This document shows positions 1-6,781 of a stretch of DNA of 33,589 bases, one piece after another; position 1 is the first letter of the stretch; each line of letters begins with the position of its first letter. The position numbers and the translations under genes are program-made. The stretch is from Oscillospiraceae bacterium (lineage in GTDB: Bacteria; Bacillota_A; Clostridia; Oscillospirales; Oscillospiraceae): positions 1 through 33,589 of the forward strand of contig JAFVPA010000019.1 in assembly GCA_017505505.1 (NCBI GenBank), in the 5' to 3' direction. The notes beneath the pieces are model-generated. The model was given only the letters and a program-made list of their open reading frames with translations. It had not been told where the DNA came from and made no database searches.

Positions 1-1925
1 CCAATGACGAAGTTATTGACGGCAAGTCTGAGCGCGGCGGCTACCCCGTTGTGAAGAAAATGATGATGCAGTGGGTCATCGATCAGCCTGCATTTGCCGA
101 GAAACTGCTGGAAGGTCTGGAAGAGATCGACTGGCCCGAATCCACCAAGGAGATCCAGCGTAACTGGATCGGCAAGTCCACCGGTGTGGAAGTGGACTTC
201 CAGCTGGTGGGCGGCGGTGCGTTCTCCATTTACACCACCTGTATCGAGACCATCTACGGCATCACCTTCATGGTTCTGGCTCCCGACGGTAAGATCGTCA
301 AGGGCCTCATGGACCGGGTCGAGAATAAGGAAGAGGTAGAAGCTTACATCAAGGCTGCCGCAGCCAAGAGTGAGATCGACCGTACCGATGCTACCAAGAC
401 CAAGACCGGCTGTCCTCTGAAGGGCGTCTATGCCATCAACCCCGTCAACGGCAAGGAAGTGCCTGTCTTCATCGGCGACTTTGTTCTGGGCAACTACGGC
501 ACCGGTGCCGTCATGGCGGTTCCCAGCCACGACCAGCGTGACTTTGAGTATGCCGTCGCCCACAACATTCCCATGATCCAGGTTATCGAAGGCCGGGATG
601 TGTCTGAGTGCGCCTTTGAGAAGCAGGATTACCTGGGCAAGGGCTGCAAGCTGGTCAATTCTGAGGAATTCACCGGACTGACTGTCGAAGAGGCCAAGGA
701 GGCCATCACCTGCAAGCTGGAAAAGATGGGCGTTGCCCGCAGAAAGAACAACTACCACTTCCGTGAGTGGATATTTGCCCGCCAGCGTTACTGGGGCGAG
801 CCTGTTCCCTGCGTCTATACCGAGGACGGCGAGACTGTCTTCCTGCCGGACAGCGAGCTGCCTCTGATCCTGCCTGAGCTGGAGGACTACAAGGGCCGCG
901 GCGGCAAGGCACCTCTGGAAAATGCTGCCGAGTGGAAGCAGTATGACCAGAACGGCATCAAGGGTGTCCGGGAAACCTCTACCATGCCCGGCAGCGCCGG
1001 TTCCTCCTGGTACTTCATGCGCTACATCGATCCCAAGAACGACAAGCAGCTGTGTGATCCCGAACTGCTGAAGCATTGGCTGCCCGTTGACCTGTACGTG
1101 GGCGGCCCTGAGCACGCTGTGGGCCACCTGATGTACTCCCGTATCTGGAACCGCTTCCTGTACGATGAGGGCATTTCTCCCGTGAAGGAACCCTTCCAGA
1201 AGCTGGTCCACCAGGGTATGATCCTGGGTGAAAACGGCATCAAGATGGGCAAGCGTTTCCCCGAGTTCGTGGTGAATCCCTCCGATATCGTCCGGGATTA
1301 CGGTGCCGATACCCTGCGCCTGTATGAGATGTTCATGGGCCCCCTGGAGGTTTCCAAGCCCTGGTCCTCTGACGGCGTTAAGGGTGCCAAGAAGTTTATC
1401 AACCGTATCTGGAACTTCTTCACCGAGGCAGAAAATATCACCGATACCGACGACGGCAAGCTGACCAAGATCTATCACCAGACTGTTAAGAAGGTCACAA
1501 ATGACTTCGAGACCCTGGGCTTCAACACGGCCATTGCCCAGATGATGGTTTTCGTCAACGAGGTCTACAAGAACGGCACCTGCCCCAGAGAATATGCTGA
1601 GGGCTTCATCAAGATGATCTCCTGCATCACTCCCCACGTGGGCGAGGAACTGTGGCAGATCCTGGGCCATGACAAGACCATCGCCTACGAGCCCTGGCCC
1701 ACTTACTCCGAGGAGAAGTGCAAGGATAGCGAAGTGACCATCGCCGTCCAGGTCAACGGCAAGATGCGTGGTACCGTTATGATGGAAGCTGATCTGGACA
1801 ACGACACCGTTGTCAGCAACGTTCTGGCCAACGAGAAGATCGCGGCCTTCCTGAAAAAGAACGGCGGCGAGATCCGCAAGACCATTGTGGTCAAGAATAA
1901 GCTGGTCAACCTGATCGTGAAGTAA
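1..1925 (+). CDS. leuS: Leucyl-tRNA synthetase, 3' part (5' end outside window)
   Basis: Charges tRNA-Leu with leucine in the cytoplasm. The frame is open from the first bases of the window (reading NDEVIDGKSERGGYPV just before the first ATG at 51), so this is a gene truncated by the window edge and not one starting at 51. The visible part holds the CP1 editing domain (GTGAVMAVPSHDQRDFEYA), the second half of the Rossmann catalytic domain, the KMSKS-loop region and the C-terminal anticodon-binding and tail domains, ending in a typical LNLIVK-like terminus. Two signature motifs are unusual: the editing-site TTRPDT is TTCIET (234-251) and KMSKS reads KMGKR (1242-1256). The HIGH motif lies upstream of the window. 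The stop is TAA; a repeat element follows directly. Confidence 0.97.
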   Translation, partial: NDEVIDGKSERGGYPVVKKMMMQWVIDQPAFAEKLLEGLEEIDWPESTKEIQRNWIGKSTGVEVDFQLVGGGAFSIYTTCIETIYGITFMVLAPDGKIVKGLMDRVENKEEVEAYIKAAAAKSEIDRTDATKTKTGCPLKGVYAINPVNGKEVPVFIGDFVLGNYGTGAVMAVPSHDQRDFEYAVAHNIPMIQVIEGRDVSECAFEKQDYLGKGCKLVNSEEFTGLTVEEAKEAITCKLEKMGVARRKNNYHFREWIFARQRYWGEPVPCVYTEDGETVFLPDSELPLILPELEDYKGRGGKAPLENAAEWKQYDQNGIKGVRETSTMPGSAGSSWYFMRYIDPKNDKQLCDPELLKHWLPVDLYVGGPEHAVGHLMYSRIWNRFLYDEGISPVKEPFQKLVHQGMILGENGIKMGKRFPEFVVNPSDIVRDYGADTLRLYEMFMGPLEVSKPWSSDGVKGAKKFINRIWNFFTEAENITDTDDGKLTKIYHQTVKKVTNDFETLGFNTAIAQMMVFVNEVYKNGTCPREYAEGFIKMISCITPHVGEELWQILGHDKTIAYEPWPTYSEEKCKDSEVTIAVQVNGKMRGTVMMEADLDNDTVVSNVLANEKIAAFLKKNGGEIRKTIVVKNKLVNLIVK

Positions 1926-1930
1926 TTTTC

Positions 1931-2025
1931 CTGTCATTCCGAGCGAAGCGCAGCGAAGTCGAGGAATCTACGCACTGAATGGGTGCGAAGATCCTTCGAC
2001 TCGCTTCGCTCGTTCAGGATGGCAG
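1931..2025. repeat. Intergenic palindromic repeat (CTGTCATTCCGAGCGAAG type)
   Basis: Imperfect inverted repeat: a left arm starting CTGTCATTCCGAGCGAAGC (1931 onward) faces a right arm ending CGTTCAGGATGGCAG (to 2025), with a small inner stem CGCAC/GGTGCG. It fills the space between leuS and the rpsU promoter and has no coding potential. It resembles the REP-like or MITE-like repeats common in Clostridia; that family assignment is from memory, not a search. Confidence 0.7.
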
Positions 2026-2070
2026 TGTTTTTATTTCCAAAAGATTTTTGTAAAAAAATCGAAATCCTTA

Positions 2071-2099
2071 TTGACATTTAGGGAAAGAACGTATATAAT
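2071..2099 (+). promoter_or_regulatory. rpsU promoter
   Basis: Consensus -35 TTGACA (2071-2076) and consensus -10 TATAAT (2094-2099) with a 17 bp spacer. It lies about 70 bp upstream of the rpsU start and would be a very strong sigma-A promoter. Confidence 0.85.
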
Positions 2100-2170
2100 A
2101 TTCAAGCCTAGTGATAGGCCCTGAACGCATCCTGGAATTAGCCGGATGCCATCGGAGGGAGGGAAAACAA

Positions 2171-2353
2171 ATGTCTGAAATTCGCGTCAAGGAAAACGAA
2201 TCTCTGGAGAGCGCTCTGCGTCGCTTTAAGCGTAGCTGCGCCAAGGAGGGCGTTATCGCTGAAGTTAAGAAGCGCGAGCATTACGTCAGCCCCAGCCTGA
2301 AGCGTAAGCAGAAGTCTGAAGCGGCCCGTAAGAACAAGAGAAAGTTCTACTAA
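2171..2353 (+). CDS. rpsU: 30S ribosomal protein S21
   Basis: Small basic ribosomal protein of the 30S subunit, near the 3' end of 16S rRNA and involved in initiation. The 60-residue product starts [20 protein letters not shown] and ends in a Lys/Arg-rich tail ([17 protein letters not shown]), the usual length and layout for Firmicutes S21. The ATG at 2171 is chosen because GGAGGGAGGG precedes it and the family starts here; an in-frame upstream start at 2111 would lie in the leader. It is monocistronic: a consensus promoter lies before it and an intrinsic terminator follows. The gatB/YqeY-like partner often found next to rpsU in Firmicutes is absent. Confidence 0.97.
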   Translation: MSEIRVKENESLESALRRFKRSCAKEGVIAEVKKREHYVSPSLKRKQKSEAARKNKRKFY

Positions 2354-2376
2354 TAGTCCCTCTTGAATAGTGCTCA

Positions 2377-2408
2377 AAACCGCTCTGCTGCAAAGCAGGG
2401 CGGTTTTT
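2377..2408 (+). terminator. rpsU intrinsic terminator
   Basis: Stem CCGCTCTGC / GCAGGGCGG (one G-T pair) with a short loop, followed by TTTTT. It lies about 25 bp after the rpsU stop. Confidence 0.85.
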
Positions 2409-2550
2409 GCGTACATAGAATCGATATCTGGTCTGCGGATTTAGCGCGGAAATAGGCTTGGATGCGGTAAAACTGTTCTGCACATGGGGTTGCTGACACC
2501 GGGAGGACAATGGTTCTCCTCTACGTGGTTATAGGAATTTCCTTCACGAA

Positions 2551-2630
2551 ACTGTAGGGAACGACCTGTGTGTCGTTCCCTATTTTGCGCATGGAGGCTA
2601 GGGGACGGCACGTGGGTCGTTCCCTACAGT
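2551..2630. repeat. 80 bp MITE-like element with 16 bp perfect terminal inverted repeats
   Basis: ACTGTAGGGAACGACC at 2551-2566 is exactly inverted at 2615-2630. Each end also forms its own hairpin (GGGAACGAC/GTCGTTCCC on the left). The right end overlaps the last codons of the minus-strand gene at 2624. No transposase is present. The 140 bp before it (2410-2550) shows nothing I can name. Confidence 0.8.
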
Positions 2631-3328
2631 ATGGACAATTCCTGGTACAATCCAACGGCTGTGCGGATTCCTGATTCCTCCGCTTCTTCCAGCAGGGTCT
2701 CCAAATCCTCCCGGGTGCGCCAGAGGGTGAAGACGGCGGCGTTCTCTCTCAGCTCTGTCCGGTAATGGCAGTGGAGGGCCGTTTCCGCAAATCCATCTGC
2801 ATCCATATCGGGAAAGGGCAGGGGAACAGCCTGCGCCCCCTGTGCTGTAACGGTTATGACCTCTGCGGCCAGGGAAAGGTCCAGCCAGATATCCCGGCCT
2901 GCCCAGGGAGCAAGATGGCCGCTTAACGCCACAGAGGGCGGCACAGGAGATAAAAATACAGGACCATCCACGGCTTCGGCATACTCTTCTGATACTGCTA
3001 CAGGGCAGGGAAGAGCTGCAGTCAGGAACTGTGCGAGGGTGGCCGTTTCTTCATTGTCCGGCCTTTGGAAGTCCAGCAGAATACCGCAGCATCCCAATGT
3101 TTCCACACACTGCTGCAGCTGCTCTGCAATGATCTGAGAGTCATGTCCATGGGGCGGTGTGATATCATCCACCATCAGTAGACTTCCTGAGGGAAGCACC
3201 CGGGGCAGATTGGAAAGACCCAGCCCATAGGGAGAAAAATGGCAGGCCATCCATGCGGTTTTTGCGGGAATCTGAGAAAAACTTCGCATTTCCGACGCTG
3301 TCATGGCAAGAAAGGGCATGATCGCCAT
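2624..3328 (-). CDS. Conserved-looking protein of unknown function
   Basis: I do not recognise the family. The 234-residue product has no signal peptide or membrane segment. It has alternating hydrophobic strands and helices such as GCCGILLDFQRP and GRDIWLDLSL, reminiscent of a TIM-barrel or glycosidase-like fold; that is only an impression. The ATG at 3328 is preferred over a TTG two codons upstream because AAAGGAGG sits 8 bases before the ATG but only 2 bases before the TTG. Codon use resembles neighbouring genes, so it is probably real. Its TAG stop lies inside the inverted repeat of the adjacent MITE-like element, so the present C-terminus may have been made by that insertion. It is divergent from yqeG, whose promoter overlaps its start. 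Confidence 0.75.
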   Translation of the reverse strand: MAIMPFLAMTASEMRSFSQIPAKTAWMACHFSPYGLGLSNLPRVLPSGSLLMVDDITPPHGHDSQIIAEQLQQCVETLGCCGILLDFQRPDNEETATLAQFLTAALPCPVAVSEEYAEAVDGPVFLSPVPPSVALSGHLAPWAGRDIWLDLSLAAEVITVTAQGAQAVPLPFPDMDADGFAETALHCHYRTELRENAAVFTLWRTREDLETLLEEAEESGIRTAVGLYQELSIL

Positions 3329-3356
3329 GGACAAATCCTCCTTTCCGTGGTATAAT
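3328..3356 (+). promoter_or_regulatory. Promoter for yqeG and the M24 peptidase gene
   Basis: -35 TGGACA (3328-3333), 17 bp spacer, -10 TATAAT (3351-3356) with an extended TGG. The -35 box covers the start codon and ribosome-binding site of the divergent minus-strand gene, so transcription in the two directions may interfere. Confidence 0.75.
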
Positions 3357-3381
3357 CAGCAAAATAGGAAATCCCATAGCA

Positions 3382-3400
3382 GTAGGGCGGCTTGCCCTAC
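3382..3400. repeat. Short GTAGGGC hairpin in the yqeG leader
   Basis: Perfect stem GTAGGGC / GCCCTAC with loop GGCTT. The sequence is almost identical to the left end of the element at 18644 and may be a solo end or degenerate copy of that family. It would fold in the 5' leader of the yqeG mRNA. Confidence 0.65.
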
Positions 3401-3428
3401 AAAGAGTATACTGAAATCGGAGGACGAT

Positions 3429-3929
3429 ATGCCCTTTTCTTTTCTTCCCAGGCTCATCACCGATGAACTGACGGACATCACCCCGGAGCTGCTGCGGCAG
3501 CGGAACATCCGGCTGCTGATGCTGGATTTTGACAATACCATCGTGCCCTATACCACCACGGTTCCCACGGAGAAGATGGAGCGGTGGCTGAAGGATATGA
3601 ACGAACTGGATGATATCAAGCTTTGCATCGTATCCAACAGCCACAATGACCGTGTTCCCAAGTTCTGCCGGGAGCGGAATATGGATGTGATCACCCATGC
3701 CAAGAAGCCCTTCTCCAAGGGCATCAACGAATGCCTGGCAAGGTATGGCATTCCGGCTTCTCAGGCGGCGCTGGTGGGGGATCAGATCTATACCGATACC
3801 CTGGGGGCCAACGGGGCCGGGGTCACGTCGATCCTGGTGAAGGCCATCGACAATCATAATTTCTGGCTGAAAGCACGGCATGTGCTGGAAAAGCCCTTTA
3901 TTTTCGCTGCAAGAAACAGGAGGATCTGA
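3429..3929 (+). CDS. yqeG: YqeG family HAD IIIA-type phosphatase
   Basis: Putative cytoplasmic phosphatase of the haloacid dehalogenase superfamily; the physiological substrate in Firmicutes is not settled. The 166-residue product carries all HAD motifs: motif I DFDNT (nucleophile Asp33, acid Asp35), motif II SNS, the motif III lysine in AKKPF, and motif IV GDQIYTD. There is no large cap, which fits subclass III. The ATG at 3429 has TCGGAGGA just upstream; an in-frame extension to 3303 would run through the promoter and is rejected. The M24 peptidase gene begins 3 bases after its stop, so the two are co-transcribed. A yqeG-peptidase-efp neighbourhood is plausible for Firmicutes. Confidence 0.92.
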   Translation: MPFSFLPRLITDELTDITPELLRQRNIRLLMLDFDNTIVPYTTTVPTEKMERWLKDMNELDDIKLCIVSNSHNDRVPKFCRERNMDVITHAKKPFSKGINECLARYGIPASQAALVGDQIYTDTLGANGAGVTSILVKAIDNHNFWLKARHVLEKPFIFAARNRRI

Positions 3930-3932
3930 CTT

Positions 3933-4997
3933 ATGAGAAACATTGACAAGTATCTGTCCCTGCTGGACGGTGAGGTGGACGGCCTGCTGCTGACCTCTCC
4001 TTACAGCCGCTATTACGGTGCCGAATTCCACATCTCCGAGGGTGTGGCCATCGTTACCAGGAAGGGCTGCCGCTATTTCACTGACAGCCGTTACATTGAG
4101 TCTGCCGAGGCAGGCATCAAGTATTTCGAAGTCCTGCCCATCAACCAGTTCACCGGCTTTATCCAGCGCATCAACGATGCCATTGCGGACTTCGGTGTCA
4201 CCACTCTGGGTTTTGAGGAAGCTTACCTGACCGTAGGTGAGCTGATGAATTACGAGAAGAACCTGAATGCCAAGCTGGTGCCCTTCAACAAGGAGATCAA
4301 CGGCTTCCGGGGTACCAAGGAAGACTGGGAGCTGGACCTGATGAAGAAGGCTCAGGACATCACTGACAAGGCCTTCACCGAGATTTTGACCCGCATCAAG
4401 CCCGGCATGACGGAGCTGGAGCTGCAGGCTGAGCTGATCTACTGCCTGTATAAGAACGGCGGCATGGGCTTGTCCTTTGACCCCATCGTGGTCTCCGGCC
4501 CCAACACCAGCATGCCCCATGGCGTGGCAGGTGACCGCGTTATTCAGGAAGGCGACTTCGTTACCATGGATTTCGGCGTTCTGTACAAGGGCTACTGCTC
4601 CGACATGACCCGTACTGTGGCTGTTGGCTACGCCACCGAGGAGATGAAGGACGTTTATAACACCGTTCTGAAGGCCCAGGAGGCAGCGATCGCAGCTACC
4701 AAGGCTGGTATGATCGGCCGGGACATCGATGCTGTGGCCCGTAAGGTTATTACCGATGCCGGTTACGGCGAATACTTCGGCCACGGCTACGGCCACAGCC
4801 TGGGTCTGGAGATCCATGAGGCTCCCAACCCCAATCCCGGCAATGCGAACCCCATGCCCGCCGGTGCTGTCTGCTCCGCTGAGCCCGGTATCTATATCCC
4901 CGGCAAGTTCGGTGTCCGCATTGAGGATGTGACCATCATCACGGAAGATGGCACTATCGACATTACCAAGAGCCCCAAAAACCTTATTATTGTCTAA
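3933..4997 (+). CDS. M24 family Xaa-Pro aminopeptidase
   Basis: Metal-dependent cytoplasmic aminopeptidase that removes residues N-terminal to proline, used in peptide turnover. The 354-residue product has an N-terminal creatinase-like domain (about 1-120) and a C-terminal pita-bread domain. The five metal ligands are visible: two Asp in VTMDFGVLYKGYCSDMTRT, His in GHGYGHSLGLEIHE, Glu in SAEPGIY and Glu in GVRIEDV. The start is 3 bases after the yqeG stop, with an AGGAGG site inside the yqeG end. It is followed by efp with its own promoter, as in Bacillus, where a similar peptidase precedes efp. PepQ-like and PapA-like subtypes cannot be separated by eye. Confidence 0.93.
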   Translation: MRNIDKYLSLLDGEVDGLLLTSPYSRYYGAEFHISEGVAIVTRKGCRYFTDSRYIESAEAGIKYFEVLPINQFTGFIQRINDAIADFGVTTLGFEEAYLTVGELMNYEKNLNAKLVPFNKEINGFRGTKEDWELDLMKKAQDITDKAFTEILTRIKPGMTELELQAELIYCLYKNGGMGLSFDPIVVSGPNTSMPHGVAGDRVIQEGDFVTMDFGVLYKGYCSDMTRTVAVGYATEEMKDVYNTVLKAQEAAIAATKAGMIGRDIDAVARKVITDAGYGEYFGHGYGHSLGLEIHEAPNPNPGNANPMPAGAVCSAEPGIYIPGKFGVRIEDVTIITEDGTIDITKSPKNLIIV

Positions 4998-5015
4998 AAT
5001 TTTTCGCTTTCCCTC

Positions 5016-5044
5016 TTGCAAAACGGACAGTTTTGCGGTAAAAT
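5016..5044 (+). promoter_or_regulatory. efp promoter with a hairpin in the spacer
   Basis: -35 TTGCAA (5016-5021), 17 bp spacer, -10 TAAAAT (5039-5044). A 7 bp inverted repeat GCAAAAC / GTTTTGC (5018-5024 and 5030-5036) lies across the -35 and spacer and could be an operator or a weak end signal for the upstream gene. Confidence 0.7.
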
Positions 5045-5112
5045 ATATGAGCTAAAGCTATGTAATACAATCACCTCCCGAAAGGGAAGGTAGTCTTAGG
5101 AGGATAAATACA

Positions 5113-5676
5113 ATGATTTCTGCAGGCGATATTCGCAACGGTATCACTTTTGAGATGGACGGCAAGGTTATGCAGGTCATCGAGTTCCAGCACGTTAAGC
5201 CCGGTAAGGGTGCTGCTTTCGTCCGCGTCAAGATGCGCAACGTCATCACCGGCGGCGTGACCGAAACTTCCCTGAACCCCTCTGCCAAGTTCCCCACCGC
5301 TTTCATTGAGAGAAAGAAGATGGAGTACTCCTACAATGACGGTTCCCTGTACTACTTCATGGACATGGAAACCTACGACATGGAGCCCATCGACGCTTCC
5401 AATCTGGACGACTCCTTCAAGTTTGTTAAGGAGAACGATGTTTGCACCATCATGAGCTACAAGGGCAAGGTCTTCGGTGTTGAAGTCCCCAACTTTGTTG
5501 ACCTGGTCGTTACCGAGACCGAGCCTGGTTTCGCCGGCAACACCGCTACCAACGTCACCAAGCCCGCTACCGTTGAGACCGGCGCTGAGGTCAAGGTGCC
5601 TCTCTTCATCAACGAAGGCGACAAGATCCAGATCGACACCCGTACCGGTGAGTACCTGGGCCGTTCCAAGGCTTAA
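5113..5676 (+). CDS. efp: Elongation factor P
   Basis: Binds the ribosome between the P and E sites and relieves stalling at polyproline stretches. The 187-residue product matches the family length and three-domain layout: KOW-like domain I with the loop KPGKGAAF whose tip lysine is the usual modification site, then two OB-fold domains ending GEYLGRSKA. The ATG at 5113 follows CTTAGGAGGATAAATACA. It has its own promoter and a terminator. Codon use is strongly biased (GTT, CCC, AAG, ACC), as in highly expressed genes. No EpmA/EpmB or YmfI homologue is in the window, so lysine modification cannot be judged. Confidence 0.97.
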   Translation: MISAGDIRNGITFEMDGKVMQVIEFQHVKPGKGAAFVRVKMRNVITGGVTETSLNPSAKFPTAFIERKKMEYSYNDGSLYYFMDMETYDMEPIDASNLDDSFKFVKENDVCTIMSYKGKVFGVEVPNFVDLVVTETEPGFAGNTATNVTKPATVETGAEVKVPLFINEGDKIQIDTRTGEYLGRSKA

Positions 5677-5699
5677 TCAAATTTAGAAGTATATAAAAT

Positions 5700-5729
5700 A
5701 GGGGACGATGGCTTATCGTCCCCTGTTTT
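5700..5729 (+). terminator. efp intrinsic terminator
   Basis: Stem AGGGGACGAT / ATCGTCCCCT with loop GGCTT, then GTTTT. It starts 24 bases after the efp stop. Confidence 0.85.
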
Positions 5730-5741
5730 CAAAAAACGCAA

Positions 5742-5844
5742 GTCATTGCGAGGAGAGAAGCGACGTGGCAATCTCCTCGTTAGATGTACAATGTGGAATG
5801 ATCGGGGGATTGCCACACCAGTCTGCGGACTGGTCCGCAATGAC
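5742..5844. repeat. 103 bp GTCATTGCG-ended palindromic repeat
   Basis: Outer ends GTCATTGCG (5742-5750) and CGCAATGAC (5836-5844) are exact inverses. A second inner pair GTGGCAATC (5765-5773) / GATTGCCAC (5808-5816) is also exact, and CAGTCTGCGGACTGGTCCG adds a small right-hand hairpin. It is non-coding and sits directly before the ribosome-binding site of the next gene. Confidence 0.75.
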
Positions 5845-5869
5845 TTCTGATTGTGAAAGGAGTATTACT

Positions 5870-6325
5870 ATGACCATTTCTGAAAAGTCCGCATACCTGA
5901 AGGGCCTGATGGACGGCCTGAAGCTGGATACCGAGAAGGACGAAGGCAAGATGATCGCCGCCATCGTTGACCTGCTGGGCGACATGGCCAAGCGGATCAC
6001 TGACATTGAGGAGACCACCATCGCCATCTCCGACGAGCTGGACGAGATCGAGGAAGATCTGGATGCCATCGAAGACTTCATCATGGATGAAGACGAGGAT
6101 GAGTTCGATGACTACGAAGAAGACGAGCTGGACGGCTGGGATGAGGACGAGGACTACGAAGAAGGCTTCGACTTCGGTGACGAAGAGTCCACCATCTACG
6201 AAGTAGAGTGCGCCTGCGGCGAGATCATCAACTTTGACGAAGAGACTCTGGAAAAGGGCTCCATGACCTGCCCCAACTGCGGTGAGACGCTGGAGTTCTC
6301 CTTTGACGATGAGGACGAGGAGTAA
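5870..6325 (+). CDS. CD1247-like acidic protein with C-terminal zinc ribbon
   Basis: Function unknown. It matches, from memory, the clostridial family named for CD1247, with an N-terminal helical domain beginning TISEKSAYLKGLMDGL. The 151-residue product has three parts: an amphipathic helical region (1-60), an extremely acidic linker (about 60-105, mostly Asp/Glu), and a zinc ribbon with ligands in VECACGE and MTCPNCGE. The ATG at 5870 is preceded by GAAAGGAGTATTACT. Earlier in-frame starts would translate the palindromic repeat and are rejected. No promoter could be fixed; it may lie within or overlap the repeat. The acidic stretch and zinc ribbon suggest a protein- or nucleic-acid-binding role, which is inference. 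Confidence 0.85.
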   Translation: MTISEKSAYLKGLMDGLKLDTEKDEGKMIAAIVDLLGDMAKRITDIEETTIAISDELDEIEEDLDAIEDFIMDEDEDEFDDYEEDELDGWDEDEDYEEGFDFGDEESTIYEVECACGEIINFDEETLEKGSMTCPNCGETLEFSFDDEDEE

Positions 6326-6332
6326 AATCAAC

Positions 6333-6372
6333 ATAAAAAATTGCCATGGCTTACGCCATGGCAATTTTTTAT
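6333..6372. terminator. Bidirectional terminator between converging genes
   Basis: Perfect 18 bp stem: AAAAAATTGCCATGGC paired with GCCATGGCAATTTTTT, extended by two A-T pairs, with a TTAC loop. It gives a T-run in both directions and serves the CD1247-like gene and the minus-strand ArsC-like gene, whose stop codon lies inside it. Confidence 0.9.
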
Positions 6373-6722
6373 AACAGGGTTTCAACCCATTCTTTTTCGT
6401 TAAATCCGGTCAGCACTTTGCCGTCCTCTGTAATGATGATAGGCCGCTTTACCAGCATGCCATCGGTGGCGAGCAGCTGAAGCTGTTCCTCTTCGGACAT
6501 GGTGGGCAGCTTGTCCTTCAGCCCCAGGGACTTATACACCAGGCCACTGGTGTTGAAATACCGCTTGAGGGGCAGTCCACCGGTTTCCAGCCAGGTTTTC
6601 AGTTCTTCATAGGTTGGATTCTGCTCCTTGATGTGCCGGGCAGTGTAGGGTACATTGTTGTCTTCCAACCATTTCTTTGCCTTCTTGCAGGTAGAGCAGG
6701 GGGGATATTCTAAAAATAACAT
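6369..6722 (-). CDS. ArsC/Spx family thioredoxin-fold protein
   Basis: Small cytoplasmic protein of the ArsC-like thioredoxin fold. The 117-residue product starts LFLEYPPCSTCKKAKKWLE, giving a CSTC (CxxC) redox motif at about residues 9-12, and has the cis-proline region VKRPIII typical of the family. Members include arsenate reductase-like YffB proteins and the Spx/MgsR regulators. The length (about 117) and absence of other ars genes argue against a dedicated arsenate reductase, but the choice cannot be made by eye. AAGGAG lies 10 bases before the ATG. The 59 bp upstream hold a hairpin but no clear promoter, so it may depend on read-through from the polysaccharide operon. Confidence 0.9.
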   Translation of the reverse strand: MLFLEYPPCSTCKKAKKWLEDNNVPYTARHIKEQNPTYEELKTWLETGGLPLKRYFNTSGLVYKSLGLKDKLPTMSEEEQLQLLATDGMLVKRPIIITEDGKVLTGFNEKEWVETLL

Positions 6723-6747
6723 GGGTCAGATACTCCTTCTTTATGAG

Positions 6748-6777
6748 AACGCGCATTGCTCAAGCAATGCGCGTTTT
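6748..6777. terminator. Hairpin after the GT61 gene
   Basis: 12 bp perfect stem AACGCGCATTGC / GCAATGCGCGTT with loop TCAA. The T-run is good only for plus-strand transcripts; for the minus-strand operon it is followed by CTCAT, so it may act as a leaky terminator letting some RNA into the ArsC-like gene. Confidence 0.6.
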
Positions 6778-6781
6778 ATGA

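Noticed and set aside
1931..2025. CRISPR repeat unit
   Set aside because: Single palindromic copy with no regularly spaced repeats or spacers, and no cas genes.
2410..2550. Possible small RNA (6S-like or SRP-like) after rpsU
   Set aside because: Some pairing is possible, but no promoter, no conserved core and no terminator could be shown.
3165..5021. Over 600-codon open frame antisense to yqeG and the peptidase gene
   Set aside because: It spans two well-recognised genes and their gap and has no recognisable domain.
6369..6722. Arsenic resistance operon
   Set aside because: Only the ArsC-fold protein is present; no arsR, arsB or acr3 neighbour.
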